Origin: Euryarchaeota archaeon UBA125
GTDB taxonomy: Archaea; Thermoplasmatota; Poseidoniia; Poseidoniales; Thalassarchaeaceae
Direction: 5' to 3'
Length of the DNA: 8,718 nt
NCBI GenBank assembly: GCA_002502625.1
Contig: DAPV01000058.1
Location: forward strand, 2,472 to 11,189
In this document: positions 6,830 to 8,718 of the stretch, in pieces
Layout: each line of letters opens with the position of its first letter
How positions within the stretch are numbered: the first letter of the stretch is position 1
Notes under the pieces: model-generated
Seen by the model: the letters and a program-made list of their open reading frames with translations, nothing else
Told to the model about the DNA's origin: nothing
Database searches by the model: none
Made by a program: the position numbers and the translations under genes

Positions 6830-8353
6830 ATGCAATCTCCTTCTGGTCAAGATGTAGAACGGACATCCGCCCCATATGATCCAGATGTTGAATCCTCAGC
6901 CTCATCTAAACGATTGAATCAAAATGCTTTATTGAATAAAATTAGATGGAGACATGATGGTATACATCCAGGCTCAAAATTAGCTTGGAAAATCCTTAGA
7001 TCTATGCTCCGACTATCTTGGTATACACAATTCAGAACAAGAGAACAATCTGGATATGAAAGTGTGGAAGAAGATAGAGGATTAGTCGCTTTAGCATGGC
7101 ACACAGCTGGTTTAATAGATCCAATGGCGATTGTTCAATCTTCAAAGAAGCGCTACATCATGGTTGGACGCCACGACCTAATGACTCGTCCTATTCTAGG
7201 TCGTTGGGCACGAAATATCGGCTCTCAACCAGTTTTACGTCAAAGAGAAATAGATGAGGGGACTACAGATGCTGAATTTGCAAAACATATCAATGAACGT
7301 AGTTTACTTACAGTGGCTCATACAATTGCAGGTGGTAATGGCTGTGTCATCATGCCTGAGGGTACCAGCCAAGTTGAACCTAGGATGATGCCTCTCCGCT
7401 CTGGGCCAATGAGGATTGCATTGAATGCAGCAGCAGCAGCACAATCTTCTGGAAATAAATTACCATCAATTAGGCCCGTTGGTCTACATTTCCGTACTGC
7501 TTGGGAATTTAGAACAGATTGTTATGTAGAATATGGGGATGAAATTCAAATTTCTGATTTAGTCGATGAATCAGTAGTTTCGTCACTAATGGATGGAAAG
7601 TGGGCAGAACCATCGAGAGATAACGTAAATGAACTGAGAAATCGTATCAAAAACTCTCTAGATATTATGACCCCAGATGCTGATAATTGGGAAGAATTCC
7701 ATTCTTGGTCAGTCATCTCTCATATCGAAAAATCAAGTCAGAATCAACCCCATCAGAAGTGGAAAGATGAAGTTCATGGTATTCGTTCTGTCAGGGACAG
7801 AATCCGATCAGGAGGTTTACCTAGTGAAATCATGGAACCTGCTGGCAGAATAGAAAAGGAAATACGATCCAAGGATTTAGATCCTCGTTCAATTGATTGT
7901 TTTGGAATTAAAAAGGGAAAAATCACTACTTTATTCAAAGGAATATTTGGCCTGTTATTGATGATATCCATGCTGCCACTCAGTATCATGACATTACCTC
8001 AAGCTATCCTTGCTTGGTGGCTAGGAAATAACTCTGATGAAGGATTAGATGCTAGAAGCACCTTCCATATGTTGGCAGTAACTTTCTCTCCGTTGGTAGT
8101 TTGGCCATTTTTTACAATTCCATTAGGAATATGGTTTTCATCGTGTTATTTCCCCGATTATGTATTTCTTTTGACTCCTGTATTTGTTTTACTACTAACG
8201 CCTCTTTTGCACATAGCAAACATCCTATTTCTATTAGGATATGATGCACTATGTGATGTTATTGAATCATTCAATCGCCGAAAATTGAGAAATTCAAAAT
8301 CCGCTGAATTAATATCTGAAGATATTTCTTTAATTCTCGGACTCCTGAAATAG
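6830..8353 (+). CDS. PlsC/GPAT-like glycerophosphate acyltransferase with C-terminal membrane domain
   Basis: A 507-residue putative acyltransferase, probably transferring an acyl chain to a glycerol phosphate or lysophospholipid at the membrane. The LPLAT core occupies about 50-275. Motif I is AWHTAGLIDPM with His91 and Asp97; the HX5D spacing, rather than the usual HX4D, recalls the fungal Gat/Sct1-like and related bacterial subgroup. GRHDLMTRPILGRW spans 113-126. Motif III is MPEGTS (175-180), followed by PLRSGPMRIAL (188-198), and motif IV is RPVGLHF (215-221). A long polar, mostly helical linker covers about 240-360. Three hydrophobic segments follow, at about 368-397, 412-437 and 443-470, then a basic C-terminal tail. 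The ATG at 6830 is chosen because AAAGGTGG lies 7 nt upstream; TTG 6812 overlaps the HIT stop and is less likely. The first 30 residues are polar and look disordered. The exact substrate cannot be read from sequence. Confidence 0.85.
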   Translation: MQSPSGQDVERTSAPYDPDVESSASSKRLNQNALLNKIRWRHDGIHPGSKLAWKILRSMLRLSWYTQFRTREQSGYESVEEDRGLVALAWHTAGLIDPMAIVQSSKKRYIMVGRHDLMTRPILGRWARNIGSQPVLRQREIDEGTTDAEFAKHINERSLLTVAHTIAGGNGCVIMPEGTSQVEPRMMPLRSGPMRIALNAAAAAQSSGNKLPSIRPVGLHFRTAWEFRTDCYVEYGDEIQISDLVDESVVSSLMDGKWAEPSRDNVNELRNRIKNSLDIMTPDADNWEEFHSWSVISHIEKSSQNQPHQKWKDEVHGIRSVRDRIRSGGLPSEIMEPAGRIEKEIRSKDLDPRSIDCFGIKKGKITTLFKGIFGLLLMISMLPLSIMTLPQAILAWWLGNNSDEGLDARSTFHMLAVTFSPLVVWPFFTIPLGIWFSSCYFPDYVFLLTPVFVLLLTPLLHIANILFLLGYDALCDVIESFNRRKLRNSKSAELISEDISLILGLLK

Positions 8354-8374
8354 GTTGGCTTCAACCGATAATAC

Positions 8375-8718
8375 ATGGAGACTAGAGACGCCATCAAATC
8401 TGTCCAACAATGGCTTAGTGAAGAAGGCTTAGAATTCAAAACATTATCAGACAGTCGTGCAGAAATGCATTTGCATGTAAGATATCCACCAACTCGGAAT
8501 GGGCATTTATTTAACGTTGTAATTCCTAAGAAAAGGTCATTGGTGATAGTAGGCTCAGTAACAAGAGTTGACACAGGCCAACAAGAAGAAATGAAGTCTC
8601 ATTCAGAATCTGATCCTGTAGCATGGGAAGAATGGTTACATGATGCAAGACTTGGACTAATTAAGGGTGGATTTGATTGGACTTTACACATAGGGCGTAA
8701 ATCAGAGAATAGTGGGCC
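8375..8718 (+). CDS. Uncharacterised soluble protein, 3' end outside the window
   Basis: An open frame from ATG 8375 runs without a stop to the window edge (114 full codons). It begins METRDAIKSVQQWL and contains LFNVVIPKKRSLVIVGSVTRVD, AWEEWLHDARLGLIKGGFDWTLHIG and no hydrophobic membrane segment. The pattern is an N-terminal helix ending in a WL pair, a run of beta strands, then a helix with EEWLHDARLGL. It recalls small archaeal proteins of the DUF2299 type, but I offer that only as a lead. The start lies 21 nt after the acyltransferase stop in the same direction, so it probably belongs to the same transcript. No clear Shine-Dalgarno motif precedes it. A competing minus-strand frame covers the same DNA, but the plus-strand protein is more natural in composition. 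Confidence 0.65.
   Translation, partial: METRDAIKSVQQWLSEEGLEFKTLSDSRAEMHLHVRYPPTRNGHLFNVVIPKKRSLVIVGSVTRVDTGQQEEMKSHSESDPVAWEEWLHDARLGLIKGGFDWTLHIGRKSENSG

Noticed and set aside
8353..8366. Small inverted repeat GGTTG-GCTT-CAACC after the acyltransferase stop
   Set aside because: Only 5 bp of stem and no following T-run, and the next gene starts 8 nt later; too weak to call a terminator.
8158..8574. A 138-codon open frame on the minus strand across the acyltransferase end and the next ORF
   Set aside because: It runs against a real gene and its protein lacks any coherent domain; the plus-strand ORF from 8375 fits the neighbouring gene spacing better.
1..8718. Defence system, CRISPR array, phage or transposon genes
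   Set aside because: No arrays of repeats, transposase, nuclease or integrase motifs are seen; the genes look like ordinary chromosomal metabolism.

Overview
The window is visibly AT-rich, gene-dense DNA with short intergenic gaps, short overlaps and several Shine-Dalgarno-like motifs. The best guess is a planktonic archaeon, possibly a Marine Group II / Poseidoniales-type euryarchaeon. This rests on the chaperonin-type GGM tail at the left edge, a purL-purQ pair with a stand-alone PurQ, and small membrane proteins. It is an inference: a bacterial origin is not excluded, because some GroEL proteins also end in GGM repeats.

Layout. Positions 1-39 are the last codons of a chaperonin gene. A 66-bp gap with a GC-rich inverted repeat leads into a long purL (106-3159), which overlaps purQ (from 3149) by 11 bp. 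These two genes encode the FGAM synthase step of de novo purine synthesis. The purQ frame does not stop where the glutaminase domain ends. It runs through a 10-A homopolymer into a three-helix membrane segment (3971-4291). Removing one A would give an ordinary PurQ stop and an ATGA overlap with a separate membrane-protein gene. A second small three-helix membrane protein follows (4334-4696).

The minus strand then carries a two-gene unit: a zinc-ribbon protein of unknown function (6314-5637) followed by an HSL-family alpha/beta hydrolase (5622-4720). Divergent from it is a plus-strand run: a HIT-family nucleotide hydrolase (6393-6815), a 507-residue PlsC/GPAT-like acyltransferase with a C-terminal membrane domain (6830-8353), and an unidentified ORF cut by the right edge (8375-8718).

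The clear pathway is purine synthesis (PurL plus PurQ; PurS appears to be built into PurL as an N-terminal region). The acyltransferase and the esterase both act on acyl esters. If the host is archaeal they bear on the question of ester-type lipids in archaea, but a direct functional link between them is not shown here. I see no tRNA, rRNA, CRISPR array, insertion sequence or phage gene. No gap without a gene exceeds 80 bp.
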